Shown here: positions 22,192 to 33,528 of the stretch, piece by piece | How positions within the stretch are numbered: the first letter of the stretch is position 1 | Layout of the letters: every line of letters begins with the position of its first letter | NCBI GenBank assembly: GCA_945859605.1 | Contig: OX243825.1 | Span: forward strand, 4,013,043 to 4,077,042 | Source: Lumbricus rubellus | Lineage: Eukaryota > Annelida > Clitellata > Crassiclitellata > Lumbricidae | DNA: 64,000 nt | Reading direction: 5' to 3' | Translations under genes and position numbers: made by a program | The notes under the pieces: generated by a model | What the model was told of the DNA's origin: nothing | Database searches by the model: none | Seen by the model: only the letters and a program-made list of their open reading frames with translations

Positions 22192-23157
22192 GTATTTAAT
22201 AAACATCGATATTTCAGAGATGACAAGCTTTCGCTAACACTGTAGTATTTTCTATAGTAAGCTGCTTTCTTCATGTATCTGGCAGTGGTATCTACCAATT
22301 GGGGGGGAGCGATCTTCCACTGTTCCAGAAATGGAGGATTGACGTTTTTGGACGTAAACTGCGGGTTTGTTGATTTCCAATGCGCTATTTCGGACCCAAA
22401 AAAATCTAACGCCCGCCTGAAGTAACTGCCAACTCAATGGGACATCCGTAGTGGAACACATAGACAAGGGACGAACCTAAAATCACTTCAGGTTACGCCT
22501 ACTGATGAAGCCATCATGAAGCCAAGCCGATATCTAGTCGTGGCAGTTGATGAAGACGACAAGACTTAGTGATCAAGATGACCGCGAGTCGAAAGTCAAG
22601 GACACCTGAGTAACAGTTACTGAGCAGAGAGTAGGCCTAAGGGAGACACACACAGTCAATTACTAATATTCGTTCGTTGTTGTAGGCCTATTATATTCGT
22701 CAGTTTAATGTCTGTGGATTTCAGATTATTGTAACAAAGAAAATATACCACTGAAAGGTCACAATTTTGACGCAAAGCTTTGCCAATGAATAATATCACA
22801 GTTGAAACCAAATTACGTAGCATAAAAAATGAACATGAGTAGCGACACTAACGAGTTCAAAATTTGAGACTCTCGGCGGCATATTAAGTCAACAGATATA
22901 ATATGAGTTGGCGGATCGGCATTTGAAGTGGTTGAGGAAGTGATCATAATAATGTAAATACGTGCTTTCGTCAAGCTCGAATAACGTAGGGTATAGCTAT
23001 AGGCCACCTTAATAAATTATTGACATAGGCTAATTATTTTTGTGTTTCTGTACATTGTGTTCATTGTGTGCATATAGCCTACAGAACTTGGATTTTCTTC
23101 AATTAAACTATGGAAAAATCGAATTTAGGTTTTGCAGATCCTACTTGCTTTCCACAG
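22192..23157. other. intron 2 of FReD gene B
   Basis: From about 22740 it is recognisably homologous to the intron before exons 3a and 3b of gene A (aacgagttcaaaatttgaga, gagttggcgga). Nothing else seen. Confidence 0.55.
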
Positions 23158-23526
23158 GTGCAACTCAAAGCAAACGGTGTATGGTACCACGCCGATTATT
23201 CCGCTTTTTCTATTGATTCGGAGAACAACAAATACGCCCTTCGCCTCTCAGGATTCAGCGGAGGAAGTGCCGGAGATTCGTTCACCAACACTACACTGCC
23301 TGTTGACGCATACCTCGGTGGAATGAATTTCACAACTCGGGATAACGACAACGATAGAAAAGTAGGCAACTGCGCTTATTACGGAGGAGGATGGTGGTTC
23401 AACAATTGTTTCAATGCCTGTCTTACGTGTGACTACATTGATCGATTTCAGTGGCGCAGCTTGAATCATTCGTCGTCGGATGGTGGTCGACTTCGATCGG
23501 CGCGGATGATGATTAGAAGCGAATGA
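23158..23526 (+). CDS. FReD gene B terminal exon: C-terminal half of fibrinogen domain
   Basis: The acceptor tttccacag| opens a 369-bp phase-0 exon. It has WYHADYSAFSIDSENNKY, TRDNDND at the calcium-site position, GNCAYYGGGWWFNNC and the terminal ARMMIRSE. Unlike exons 3a and 3b it lacks the double cysteine but retains ACLTC. Ends with TGA. Completes a 370-residue product. Confidence 0.86.
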   Translation: MQLKANGVWYHADYSAFSIDSENNKYALRLSGFSGGSAGDSFTNTTLPVDAYLGGMNFTTRDNDNDRKVGNCAYYGGGWWFNNCFNACLTCDYIDRFQWRSLNHSSSDGGRLRSARMMIRSE

Positions 23527-23758
23527 ACGAAACCGAACAAATCCTATTTGTTTCGCCCATTAATTTGTTTTGATCTGTAAAAGATTCTGCTGTAGGCTGA
23601 AGTCAAACGTGCCAACATGTTATGTTTAGCACGAGCTACATGTACATTGGTGTAGTATTCATCACTGTCGTCTTTACTTTTAGCATTTCTCAATTTAATT
23701 ATTCATCTCCAATATTATGTCTCAGCCAATATAATATAGCCTTTGAAAAACGTTTACG

Positions 23759-23759
<1 letters not shown>

Positions 23760-23806
<47 letters not shown>

Positions 23807-23962
23807 TCTCCCGTTGGAGATGCGTCTGTTACATAGGGTTGACTCGTCAGTGTTTTACAGGCTTCTTAAATTTGTTGGAATTACCGTGGTTGGGTTGGGT
23901 GCCCATCTGAGTGGACTTCTTGAAGGGGCGCCATATGAATTATTGAAATGAATGAATCGACG
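23760..23962 (+). mobile_element. (AT)n microsatellite followed by L2-like LINE 3' end
   Basis: A 42-bp TA run (about 23761-23802) abuts a LINE 3' end with ggttgggttgggtgcccat, cttcttgaaggggcgccata and the ATGA-type tail. The dinucleotide run may have been the landing site. Confidence 0.6.
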
Positions 23963-24299
23963 ATCACTTGAATCGAAGCTACACTTGAAAATTTGTTGAA
24001 ACATAATGTGTTTTTTCTTCATCCAAACTCAAAACATCAGCTTTTCATGTGTTTATTGTTTTTGCCATCGATGAAACTAAATCTTCTCCTTTATCTGATC
24101 TCTGAATAGCCTGGTTCATAAGCATTCCGGTTTGACACTGAGCAAGCAGTTGTATGTGAAAAAGCAGGGATTGCAATATCACTTTCTCATAAACATTAAA
24201 TGACCGCTGAACAAAAGCCTAGCAGACTAAACAAATTAGGCCTAATGCTTAAATGAATTCAAAACTGTCATTAATTCTCGAATAGTTCTAGAAAGTAAA

Positions 24300-24474
24300 A
24301 TGGGAAGTGAAGTCATAAAGTGACTTAGACTTATGCCTAGACTAAATTCACCTGCTTTTTATAAGTCGCTCAAAACCTATTATTTTAGCTGTGGCTGGGC
24401 TGGGAGCGCCTCTGAGTAGGTTTCTTGAAGAAGCGCTATATAAATTCACGAAATGAATGAATGAATGGACTAAC
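24300..24474 (+). mobile_element. L2-like LINE 3' end with (ATGA)n tail
   Basis: Reads ggctgggagcgcctctgag, taggtttcttgaagaagcgc and tatataaattca, then repeated gaat units. Best preserved copy of the shared 3' tail. Confidence 0.7.
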
Positions 24475-25325
24475 CGTATTTTATCTGAAAACAACAAAAT
24501 GACAAAATCAGTCTGTATTTAAACTAGTGACATAAAAGTATGCAGCCATATAATTAAGTAGTCAATTTTTATTAGCAATAGCAGCTTTAACAGCAAAGAT
24601 CGCGAATTCCTACGCATAGGCTACTAAATCTTTTTGAACTGGCCTCAAGGCTGCACTATTTTACTCTTTACAAGCCTACAATTTGAATTGTTAGTGAAAT
24701 TGGACATTTCTGTCAATTGTCTACATATTTTGGAAATGGCACTAATGACTAGCCAGTTAGAAGTCCATATAATATGATGTTAAACTTTGGCACTCGGAAA
24801 ACAAAGACTACAGTAAGAGCCTATGATTTATATGTCCATGCTGCGTCAAGCTACTGAGGTTGTTTAAGCAAGATTCGTTTGCCATGAAGCCATAGGCCTA
24901 CAGAGAATGAGACATGCAAAAAGTTAGCAACCATAGAATTTTAACACATCGAACTGTTCCTCGTAACATAATCTCAAATACTTAATCAACTATAATAATA
25001 CTGCGATGTCAATGATGTCCTCGTCTTCCAAATCAATTCATTGGTGAATTAAGCATACAACCACTTTTAACCTTTAGGCCTACCACTCAGATTAATAATT
25101 AATTGGCCCAAATTTGGTCGGTGGGAGCGGACTCACGAGTGGTAAAGGTTAAGAATTTTCCAGAAGCTCTCCTTTCTAAAAACTCCCATCCACCTCACAA
25201 AGATGCCATATTCAAACAATTTTTTATCTCCAACCACACTGCAGCTGAATGCGAGTCGTAATGACCGACGTTGTAAAATGATTTTATTTCACATTATGTG
25301 AAATGATAAAACGAAAAATAATTAC
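24475..25325. other. no exon seen downstream of the partial Ig gene
   Basis: This is where a cytoplasmic-tail exon for the Ig gene at 25326-28189 would lie. I found no sequence resembling the tail exon of the paralogue (52602-52771). Confidence 0.4.
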
Positions 25326-25472
25326 CTCTTGACTTGTTTCTTGGATGACGCCATTTGTATCCAGGACAAGTTCGAACGTAGAAGCAGACGATAAGCAAAA
25401 TGATGAGAAGAAGGAAAAGAGCTGTGACCATCATCATAATATATTGAAGAGGAATACTTGTTATTGTTGTGT
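25326..25472 (-). CDS. partial Ig receptor gene, transmembrane exon
   Basis: 147 bp, acceptor gattttacag| and donor aagag|gtaatt, phase 1 in and out. It encodes a short juxtamembrane stretch, a hydrophobic span of about 24 residues (TALFLLLIILLIVCFYV) and the start of a basic tail CPGYKWRHPRNKS. The paralogous exon at 54216-54377 shares CPGYK and the NKSK tail, showing a type I membrane protein. Without a downstream tail exon, read-through gives only about ten further residues. Confidence 0.8.
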
Positions 25473-25918
25473 CTGTAAAATCTGACACAACATAGTCTAC
25501 AGCAGAAAATTCAAAAGTATGACTACTCATTTTAAACTCCGAATTAAATCTATTCAAGTTAAGAAAGGCCGATGATTTTATATTTTGGGCCAATGGCCAC
25601 GGCCAGAAATGGCAGGGCCGAATGCCACTGAGCCGAGAGTTTTGTTGCTATTGGCTAATGTCTTTTTGGAGCCTCAGTGCTACTTAAGCCTTTTGTAAAA
25701 TCAGAAAGTGTACGAAAACATTAATTTAACTAAGTTCAGTGCCGATGCGGACAATACAAATTTCTTTATGATACTGATATAGGGCCTATACTTATTTACA
25801 CGTCGCGGTAGGTTTTGGCAAACCAACGGCCGCTCGAGCGACACTGTAATAATTTTCAGTAAAACGATAGAGAACAAAGTGAAAGAAGCAGAATGTAAAC
25901 GCAATTCGTGAAGCTTAC

Positions 25919-26194
25919 CACTTTCTGTGTAATTAACCGGAATCTCATTTGATGTCGCATTGTAGCTCTGACCCCTCACGACATTCATTGCAACGCATCT
26001 GTACCGCTTTGAAGAAACATCCGTCATAGTAAATTCAGAGCCATGTTGATTTTGAATATCTGTCCATGTACTACCATTTTCCATTTCCTGCCATTTGAAG
26101 GTTGGTGGTGGATGTCCCCTTGCCATGCAAGTAATGACGGTCCCAGGAGAGTAATAAGAAAGTGATGGCGACACAGTAACACTCCGAACAGAAT
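25919..26194 (-). CDS. partial Ig receptor gene, I-set-like Ig exon
   Basis: 276 bp, acceptor caatttcag|, donor gaaagtg|gtaagc, phase 1 at both ends. One Ig fold: first cysteine in TVITCMARG, tryptophan in PTFKWQE, second cysteine in YRCVAMN. Two NxT/S sequons. It aligns along its full length with 55443-55718 of the intact gene, including flanking intron with gcgccacttgaattga. Confidence 0.85.
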
Positions 26195-26377
26195 CTGAAA
26201 TTGTTCGGACAAAGATCGTAAGTTCAATGCAGATTTATACAGCGCCACTTGAATTGAATCCATTGGCGGTCTCTGAAGTAGCATAATGATGCTTTTATTA
26301 CTTGAAATAATAATCCGTTAGAATGGTCTTCAAGTCAGAGGAAGAAAGGAAGCAGTGAAATCGCAGAGTAGGCTACT

Positions 26378-27060
26378 AGTCGGGTCAATCTTTGAAATGA
26401 TCCAAAACAAATTGCCAGAAAGTATTTTATGACGATTTTCTGGTGTCTTAGGTCAGGTCATAGTTGTAAAAAACGTTTTTTTCCGTTTTTTATTCTCTCC
26501 CAAAAAACGTCGTTTTTTTCGTTTTTTATTTTTCCCATCGTTTTTTATCGTTTTTTATTATTTCTTTATCTTTATTTATTCATTTACTTTCTGTTATTAT
26601 TTCACTTAATTTTAATTTTGTCTGATATTCCTTATGTTTTCCGCCAACTCTCAAGGATTCAGCTAACTAAAGTCATTATTTCATCATTTAACATCATCAT
26701 TTAAGAGATAGCCTGCGTGTAGTAGGTTCCTAATCAAGGTTTTCAAGGGTAAAATGCGGTTTTAGATGTAGCAAAGTCAAATTATTTTCCGTTTCCGTTT
26801 TTTATCGTTTTTTTGTCGTTTTTTATTTTTTTGAAAAAAACGTCGTTTTTTACCGTTTATTATTTTATTTTCATCGTTTTTTACATCTATGGGTCAGGTT
26901 ATAAACATACTAAAATTTGTCTAAATCGGACGATATCAAGTGGTCTAAATTTTTGCAGGAAAAGGATGATCGCCAATTGGCCCAGGCTAGGAATCTTGAA
27001 ATGACTCTGTTAGCAGCAAATCATGTAACAATTTTCTAACGTGCATTTCTAGACTAATTT
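26378..27060 (+). mobile_element. interspersed repeat (GGCCGCCAT family) carrying a T-rich insert
   Basis: Starts gtcgggtcaatcttt, with gacgattttctggtgtctta, continues with cgttttttatt-type runs, and resumes at ggtcaggttataaacatact with caagtggtctaa. Compare 18125-18480 and 61300-61455. Intronic to the partial Ig gene. Confidence 0.55.
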
Positions 27061-27299
27061 GATACTTTTGAAAACGTTGAACTTTGAGCTGTAATTCGTA
27101 TTCGTAGGCTAATCCTAATCTCGAGATTTCTGCAGCGCCCACAACAGCAAAGTCGCGGGAACCGGATTATTCACAGGCGTTTCTTCAAAACATAATCGAT
27201 AGGCAGCGGGTTAAGATCCGGAGAGTCAGGCAGGCAGACAGACGGACGGCTAAGGTGGGTGATGTTTAGAGTTGAAATGACGAAGGATGTGAGGAGAAT

Positions 27300-27600
27300 C
27301 GGAAGAATCAGGTTAGTTTGTGGAAGAGCAATGTTTTCAGCTTTGAGTAAAATACCTGTGGGGAAATAGCGCGAGGTTCAGTCTTGGTGAGTTCGTACAC
27401 TATGGTCAGAATTTTGTAAAAGACTAGTGCTGGCGGAAGTTTGTTCCAAAGAGGTATGGCAATAATTATCAAAGGAAGAAATTTCCAATAAATAGCGTAG
27501 GCCATTTTGAGGAACGTGTAGTGCACGAACAGCTATAGGGCCTATAAAATAATGTAAATCTTGCAACTTTATCAATGAACTAACTACTGTCTGCAACGTG
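27300..27600 (-). mobile_element. possible LINE remnant
   Basis: A minus-strand frame contains IPLWNKLPPALVFYK, resembling the P-x-W-N-x-L-P phrase near the end of LINE reverse transcriptases. The rest is unrecognisable. Confidence 0.3.
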
Positions 27601-27856
27601 TCCTAGATTTGGTCAATTTTAGGCAATGGGCTGATTCAGGCAAGGGATCGTTTTTGGCAGGAAAATGCAGTTTAAAACAAAACGAGCAATGAACACATTC
27701 ATCGGCCGATTCTGGTCTAAATGTAAACAACGATGCAAATAAAATTCATGAGCTTTCAAATGTTCAAAAACTGCGTTATAGGCCGACTGAGCATAATCTT
27801 GAATGAAGTCAAAAATTCTATGAACATTATCACCAGAAAGTAATAGGCCTACTTAC

Positions 27857-28189
27857 AGAGAACTTTGATGGCAGATGTTGAACAGTTGACATTTGGAATG
27901 CTGTTTGTAGCCAAACCTACAATCGGTACTCCATTTTCAACAGTTTCGTATGCAAACGAAACTTCACAAGTGAACGACGGAACCTCAGGAGCAGAAGCAA
28001 CAACAGAGTAACGTCTATTGATAGTGTTCCCGTTTTTCACAGCAGCCGGAACATCTGCCACTACCTTCCAGTTCATCGATAGGCGTACTCCATTTGTTCC
28101 ATTGTATGTAACTTGACAGTTCAACTGCACTCCATCTCCTTCGACCGTGTCATTCACAGACGCGTTTAACGTACATTTGGGTTGAGTCT
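27857..28189 (-). CDS. partial Ig receptor gene, second Ig domain exon
   Basis: 333 bp, acceptor tgattacag|, donor ttctct|gtaagt, phase 1 at both ends. It opens with TQPKCTLNAS and contains GVQLNCQVTYNG and VPSFTCEVSF as the cysteine pair around MNWKVV, then NCSTSAIKVLC. Aligns with 56332-56664. No V-like exon and no signal-peptide exon are visible upstream on this strand; an 11 kb stack of mobile elements follows immediately. The gene is therefore a partial duplicate, or its 5' exons have been pushed far away. Confidence 0.82.
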
Positions 28190-28329
28190 CTGTAATCAAA
28201 CATTAAGCCTACAATTACAAGTTCTAGTGAAATAATTAAAATATCATTGTATGTCACTTCACTTGATAAATGTACTCCATTCTCGTCCTCAGTGCACCAT
28301 TGAAGTGCAGTTCACTCCCTTGGAATTAA

Positions 28330-29110
28330 AAAGCTTGATTCTCGGGGTTATCCGGTAGCTTGAGTGAGACGGCGACCCAAATCTGAGATAAAGTCTAGGC
28401 CCTTGCTGTTGATCGGGCCTAGGGTTTCCATAGCAACTGGGATGAAAACATGAGTATCAAGAAGGTTGCTGTATTTCTGGTTCTTTCTGTCCTCCGCCAG
28501 GCTAGCCGCTGCTCCGGCTCGAGTGGCTGTAGCGGCAAGGTAAGACGGTGCAAGCGTGTCCACCACTGTGACGTCCCACACCAAACCTCTGCCGGCTCTC
28601 CATGGGATTAGGGTGATTCCATCCGGTCTCTTGCCGTCCGATCTTACCAGGCCCTGAGGTTCCTTGGCTGCGGGTATCCAGCTTTGATCAGAGCACGGTA
28701 GATCAAGTCGTTTAGTGTACCATGGTGAGCCATATACGACCAAAACCCAACGAGCAAGATAAACCGTGCTCGCCTCTTGCAGTGTCAATTGAGCCACAAG
28801 TGCATGACATTGTGTGGGGTTCGCAAATGTTAGCTCCCAAACGCAAACCAACTGCCACCCTCATAGCCTCGTCACTTAATCTCAAACCGCAAGACGTGAT
28901 CGGCAAGGCGTGCAGCCAGTCTCCGGTGTGCTGAGTCGTGATTGCCTTCCAACGGGCATGGTCGCATTTATCTGTGAGTGGGCTGGTTATCTCCGAGAAT
29001 TTTTTATGCAGTAGCGGCTTGTCCCATTGAGATTGAATGTGAGTTGGGAAGTCCTCTGTGATATTGATCCATATAGTTCATCCTGCCACATCCTGCCACA
29101 TCGCCATAAG
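28330..29110 (-). pseudogene. LINE C-terminal ORF fragment (second LINE family)
   Basis: Overlapping minus-strand frames carry ITSCGLRLSDEAMRVAVGLR, DGKRPDGITLIPWRAGRGLV, WDVTVVDTLAPSY and LDFISDLGRRLTQATG. This conserved block is known to me from invertebrate non-LTR retrotransposon polyproteins downstream of the reverse transcriptase. Frames are broken near 28720 and the 5' part is lost. Confidence 0.6.
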
Positions 29111-29234
29111 CTTCTCCACCTGCGGGTCCGGCTGATAATCGAATAATATAATAATAATAAAATATATTATATTATGTTATATTGTATCGTGAATCGTGAA
29201 TTATTTACATATTATAGTGTGTATATATAATTAT

Positions 29235-29257
29235 ATACATCTATATTAATAAAGAAG

Positions 29258-29290
<33 letters not shown>

Positions 29291-30673
29291 CTGTTTGACC
29301 GGAATGCATTTCCACAGTTTTCGAGCTTTTCACTCCAAACCTTCACTACTGTGTCCGTCTGGGCATGAGACGCAAAGTTGGGGGTTTGCAAATCTCCCCC
29401 ACCATGGGGGCCAAAATGGGGGGCGAAACCCCCCCCAAATTTTTCCCATAAAATGCAGGTATTAATCTCAAACTTTGCACCTAGACAGAGGGCCATCGAA
29501 ACCACCCAGTGGAGTGGTTGGCGAATCTCCCCCACCATGGGGGCCACGGTGAGGGCAAAAACCCTAAGTTTGTTAAACACCTTTTTAAACGCTTGCATGG
29601 TCATTATATAATTGGCGAATGGAGATGATATGAATGAACATCCAATCTGCATTGCTATTATAGTAAATTTACGCGTAGGCCTACCGGTGGAGGTAGGAGT
29701 TAGGCTAATGGTGGCGTGTTGTGGGGTGGGGGAAATTTTCACGAAAACCCAAATTTCACGGGTGGTGTACCAGTGGATAGGTCGGAATGTGGTAGGGTGT
29801 TGTCGGTCTGGTGGGTTTGGGGGTGGGGGTGGGGATGGGAGGGATTTTTTTTCCAAAAACCAAAATTTCACCAATGGTGTACCGTTGGAGGTCGGTGTTG
29901 TGGGGTGGGGTGGGGGATGGGGTGGGGGTTGGTGTGTTGGTGGAGGGGTGGGTTGGGTTGGGCAGGATTGGGGTGGCGGTGGGGTGGAGGGTAAGTGTGA
30001 GGGTGGAGTGGTGGGGTGGAGGGGACAGGGTGGGGGCAGTTGAACGGGGTGGGATGGTGGGGGTGGGGGATTTGGGGTGGAGGTCTAGGTGGGAGTGTGG
30101 CGAGAGGCGGGGTGGAGGAGGTGGGATGGGGCGGGTGGAGGGGTGGACGGGGCGGGGGCGGGTTGAGGGAGTGGGGTGTACGGGGTGGGGCTTTGGGGTG
30201 GAGGTGGGGTGGCGGTGTGGAGCGTGGAGGAGGTAGCGTGGGGCGGGTGAACTGCGTGGGTAGACGGGGTGGGAGTTTGGGGTGAAGGTTGAAGGTGTGG
30301 TGAAGGTGGGGGTGGAGGTGGGGTGGAGGGGTGGGGTAGGGTGTGGCGGGTGGAGGTGTATGGGGTGGGGTGGGGCTTTGGGGGTGGAGGAGGGGAGGAG
30401 GTGTGATGTGTGGTGTGATTGGGCTGTTGCCGGGTGGAGGGGTGGGTGTACGGTGTGGGGGTGGGGCTTGAGGTGGGGTGGAGGTGTGGTGGAGGGGTAG
30501 GGTGGAGGCGGGTGAACGGGTGAGGGTTTGGGGTGGAGGTGGGGGTGTGGTGGGGCGGAGTGGGTGGAGGTATATGGGGTGGGGGTGGAGGTGGGGGTGT
30601 GGAGTGGTTGGGTTGTGGCCGGATCGGGTCGTATCCTAAATTTCCCGGGCAACGCCGGGTACCCCTTCTAGTA
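29235..30673 (-). mobile_element. composite C-rich repeat, left inverted arm
   Basis: On the minus strand it starts ctagaaggggtacccggcg, then ttgcccgggaaatttagga, about 880 bp of CCCCACCTCC-type array (29780-30620), accgtgaaatt-like sequence, and a block with ccatgcaagcgtttaaaaag and gtgggggagattcgcca. It ends in (CA)n and agtttcttctttattaata. The right arm at 38437-40134 has the same order in the opposite orientation. Long proline-rich frames here are compositional artefacts. Confidence 0.7.
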
Positions 30674-30729
30674 TATAATAGATATATACACGGACAGCAC
30701 ACACAGATACATACGCTTAACCCTCAACA

Positions 30730-30925
30730 GCTAACCTGGGGTCCAAGCGGACCCCAAGCATGTTCATCATATATTTTTTAATATTTGTAAAGTGACTGCA
30801 ACCTTGATATTTTATGTAATTGTTTGCTTGTATGTTGGGGTGCTTCTCGTGAATTTTTTTTTTAAAAACTCTGTGCAAAATTTTTTTATTAATGTTTTTC
30901 CTCTGGGGTCCATGCGGACCCCAAA
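30730..30925. mobile_element. small MITE-like unit with GGGGTCC..GGACCCC hairpins
   Basis: Perfect 7-bp-arm hairpins GGGGTCCAAGCGGACCCC (30738-30755) and GGGGTCCATGCGGACCCC (30905-30922) bracket AT-rich sequence. No coding. Confidence 0.5.
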
Positions 30926-30980
30926 AATTACATAGGATTTTCATAAGATTTCATTCGTATTTCAATACCAAGAATGTAAA

Positions 30981-31715
30981 ATCAGACTGACAGACAGACG
31001 GATAGTAAGACGGACAGATATGGAGACATACAGACAAACATGCAGGCAGACAGACGGACAGACACAGACAGAGAGACACAGGAGACAGAGAAAGACAGAG
31101 AGAGACAGAGACACACACAGAGAGAGAGAGGGAGAGAATGAAAAAGAGAGAGACAGACAGAAAGAGGGAGTCAGACAAACAGGGAGACAGAAGACTGACA
31201 GACGGACGGACAGGCAGACAGACAGACGGACAGACAGAGATAGACAGACAGACAGGCAGACAGAAGTCTGGCAGACGGACGGACGAACAAGCAGACAAGC
31301 ATATTGACAGGTAGGCAGACAAACGGACAGACAGGCAGACAGACAGACAGACAGACAGACGGACAAAGAGACAGGCAGAAGACTGACAGACAGATGACAG
31401 ACAGACAGGCAGGCGGAGAGGTAGACAGACAGACTGACTGGCGGACAGCAAACAGATAGACAGGCAGGCAGACAGAAGACTGACAGACGGACGGACAAGT
31501 AGACAGACAGGCAGACAGACAGGCAAATGAACAGACAGACAGGCAGGCAGACAGGCCAGCGGACAGGCGGACAGACTGACACACGGACGGACAAGCCTAC
31601 AGACAGGCAGGCAGACAGACATACAAATGGATGGACGGTCTGACAGGCAGACGAGCAGGCGGACAGACAGGCAGACAGACAGTCGGACAGTCAGGCAGGG
31701 TCAGATATAGACAGA
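30981..31715. repeat. (GACA)n-type array, about 730 bp
   Basis: Degenerate gacagacagacag with cagg, cgga and agag variants. Long frames on both strands (S/V/C-L-rich or R/Q/T/D-rich) arise only from the tetranucleotide periodicity. Confidence 0.9.
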
Positions 31716-31750
31716 CCCTAACCCTAACCCTTCCTCTGACCCTAACCCTT
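31716..31750. repeat. short interstitial telomere-like repeat
   Basis: ccctaaccctaaccc then ttcctctga and ccctaaccc, i.e. TTAGGG-type units directly abutting the GACA array. Confidence 0.6.
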
Positions 31751-31829
31751 ATATGTTCACAACGACAATAGGATATAGACTCTCACATAAACTTTAATTT
31801 CCGTGCTCATGGAGTTACTTACTTGCAAA

Positions 31830-32075
31830 CAGTGGCAGCGCCATGATTCTTTTTTGGGGGGGGGGGGGCTGAATCCTCGTGGAGGAAATTTTCCATTTTC
31901 ATTCGCCAAACTTTCTGACGATCACCTTTTTTAGTCATTTGGTAGAAATTTCATGGAAATTTTACATTTTATAGGAGGGGTTTAACATGGAAATATTTCA
32001 TTTTTTCATGTAAAAACGGATGGCCTTTTTTAGGGGGTTTAAACCCCTAGCCCCTCTGAGTAGATGCAGAATGGA
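31830..32075 (+). mobile_element. hAT-like element fragment (CAGTGGCAGCGCC end)
   Basis: The 5' end cagtggcagcgccatgatt followed by a poly-G run and ggctgaatcc resembles hAT-type MITE ends; a better copy starts at 63201. The opposite end is not seen. Confidence 0.5.
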
Positions 32076-32173
32076 TTCTTTGACTTTTTTTTAAGAAGCC
32101 TGATTTTGAAGATAAATCAGTTAATTCAGCATAGGGTTAACAAGCTGAGGGTCTTTTATTATTTCCTGAGGGG

Positions 32174-32223
32174 GGGTGCTCGGTAGTACAGTGGTTAGCG
32201 CGCTGGACTGTCAACCAAGAGGT
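32174..32223 (+). mobile_element. tRNA-like 5' half (truncated SINE head or tRNA remnant)
   Basis: ggtgctcggtagtacagtgg, ttagcgcgctggactg and tcaacc form an acceptor/D-arm/anticodon-arm half with an A box (tagtacagtgg, 32184-32194) and GTC in the anticodon position. The T-arm and B box are missing; the next bases are a duplicated local sequence (ttttattatttcc). Confidence 0.45.
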
Positions 32224-32424
32224 ATTTTATTATTTCCCCTTGATTCCTCCTCTTCTCCTTTGGGGGTCTTTTATTATTTCCTGATGTAAAGTTAACAGCT
32301 TGACTTTTTTTTAAGAAGCCTGATATTGAAGATAAATTAAGTTAAAATGGTGCTAAAGGATAATCTGGAGGTTTTTTAATTGAAGAAAATATCAGCTAAT
32401 AAACCAGTTAAAACCAGTTAAAAA

Positions 32425-33498
32425 TTAAGGTCGTAAGAATACTGCCGAAAAGTCTCTAGCTAATATATTTAGTGCGATGTGCGAATAAACGAATATCTCG
32501 AGAAAATCGGTATTGGCTACGAAAATTATGCAACTACCGGTTGAATTGTTATACGCAGCTCCCGTTCCCCATCCGCCCGCAATTTGCATGTAATTCGCCC
32601 CATTTCTATACAGGTAGACGTTACCAGGAGCGGTACTACTGTTACCAAATTCTATGTACGTCGAAACGAAATAGTATCCGGCTTTACCGGGAGTGAAACG
32701 GGTCAGTCTCGTACTTATGACACCATCGGTTTTGAATCTTACACTATCGAAAGTAACTATTGTGTGAGTTTTAGCGATTAAGAATTGCCAAGTTAAAGAA
32801 TGAATGCTAAGCGCGGGACCGATTGAGATAGAATCTACATACTGCTTCGTAGCTGCATCGCTGGCGCTGTTGGGTTCGTGTAGCCCTGTAATGTAACCAT
32901 CATGCATAAAGATGGTCGTATGCACATTTATTTGAGATGAAAGATTGTATTGCATCGACTTAACCATTTCTAACACGACTTCATTATTTAATCTAAAACG
33001 AAATCCATCAGTCGACTGTAATATAATTGGGAGGTTTAATCGACCTTCTATTTTATTCGTTGTATTTCCTAAAAATATATTAAAATTTTTACTTCCATCC
33101 AAATCCTTACATCCCATCCCCCGCGAAAGATCCCTACCGTTGCTGCTTAAGAATAGGTCGCCAGTCATTGTATCACCAGTCTTAGCCACCTTCAATGTAA
33201 CTTGTTCATCAACGTATTTCTTATTCGTCAAATGATTATCGTTGGACGGAGAATCGTCGTGATTCGATATCAAATCAATTGCTTGACCTCGACTTAAGGC
33301 TTCATCCATTCCTGCTGTCGAAGTGTTCGTTGTAGGTAGTCCTTTAATTTTGTGACCACCCATTTTTAAAATTCCAGTCACTGGATTTGCTCCATCCAAT
33401 CGAAGAAAACTCTCATTTATTTGACTAAGAGTAACACCTCCAGCGATTACTCTTTGTGATGAACTAACATCGGTGTGACCAAATTTATCGACAGGCAT
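32425..33498 (-). CDS. Polinton fibre-like protein with C1q-like C-terminal domain
   Basis: 357 residues, intact. N-terminal about 230 residues are shared with the neighbouring gene: MPVDKFGHTD start, IAGGVTLSQIN, a DGANPVTGILKMGGHKIKG unit, and GDTMTGDLFLS, a motif common in phage and virus tail-fibre repeats. DAATKQYVDS closes the shaft. The last about 130 residues form a beta-rich domain with FTPGKAGYYFVSTYIEF and a hydrophobic C-terminus, resembling the C1q/TNF jelly-roll. Probable role: virion fibre with a C-terminal attachment head, inferred from architecture. The codon after a tatatataaa sequence is the start, implying a very short leader. Confidence 0.7.
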   Translation of the reverse strand: MPVDKFGHTDVSSSQRVIAGGVTLSQINESFLRLDGANPVTGILKMGGHKIKGLPTTNTSTAGMDEALSRGQAIDLISNHDDSPSNDNHLTNKKYVDEQVTLKVAKTGDTMTGDLFLSSNGRDLSRGMGCKDLDGSKNFNIFLGNTTNKIEGRLNLPIILQSTDGFRFRLNNEVVLEMVKSMQYNLSSQINVHTTIFMHDGYITGLHEPNSASDAATKQYVDSISIGPALSIHSLTWQFLIAKTHTIVTFDSVRFKTDGVISTRLTRFTPGKAGYYFVSTYIEFGNSSTAPGNVYLYRNGANYMQIAGGWGTGAAYNNSTGSCIIFVANTDFLEIFVYSHIALNILARDFSAVFLRP

Positions 33499-33528
33499 TT
33501 TATATATAATAATAATTTTTAATGTAGA

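Noticed and set aside
29612..30702. Overlapping 140-300 codon frames (P/H/T-rich and G/V/W-rich)
   Set aside because: Compositional artefacts of the CCCCACC array in the left composite repeat.
30951..31622. Cysteine/serine/valine/leucine-rich 200+ codon frames
   Set aside because: Direct translation of the GACA tetranucleotide array.
32174..32223. Functional tRNA-Asp gene
   Set aside because: Only the 5' half is present; the T-arm, B box and acceptor pairing are missing.
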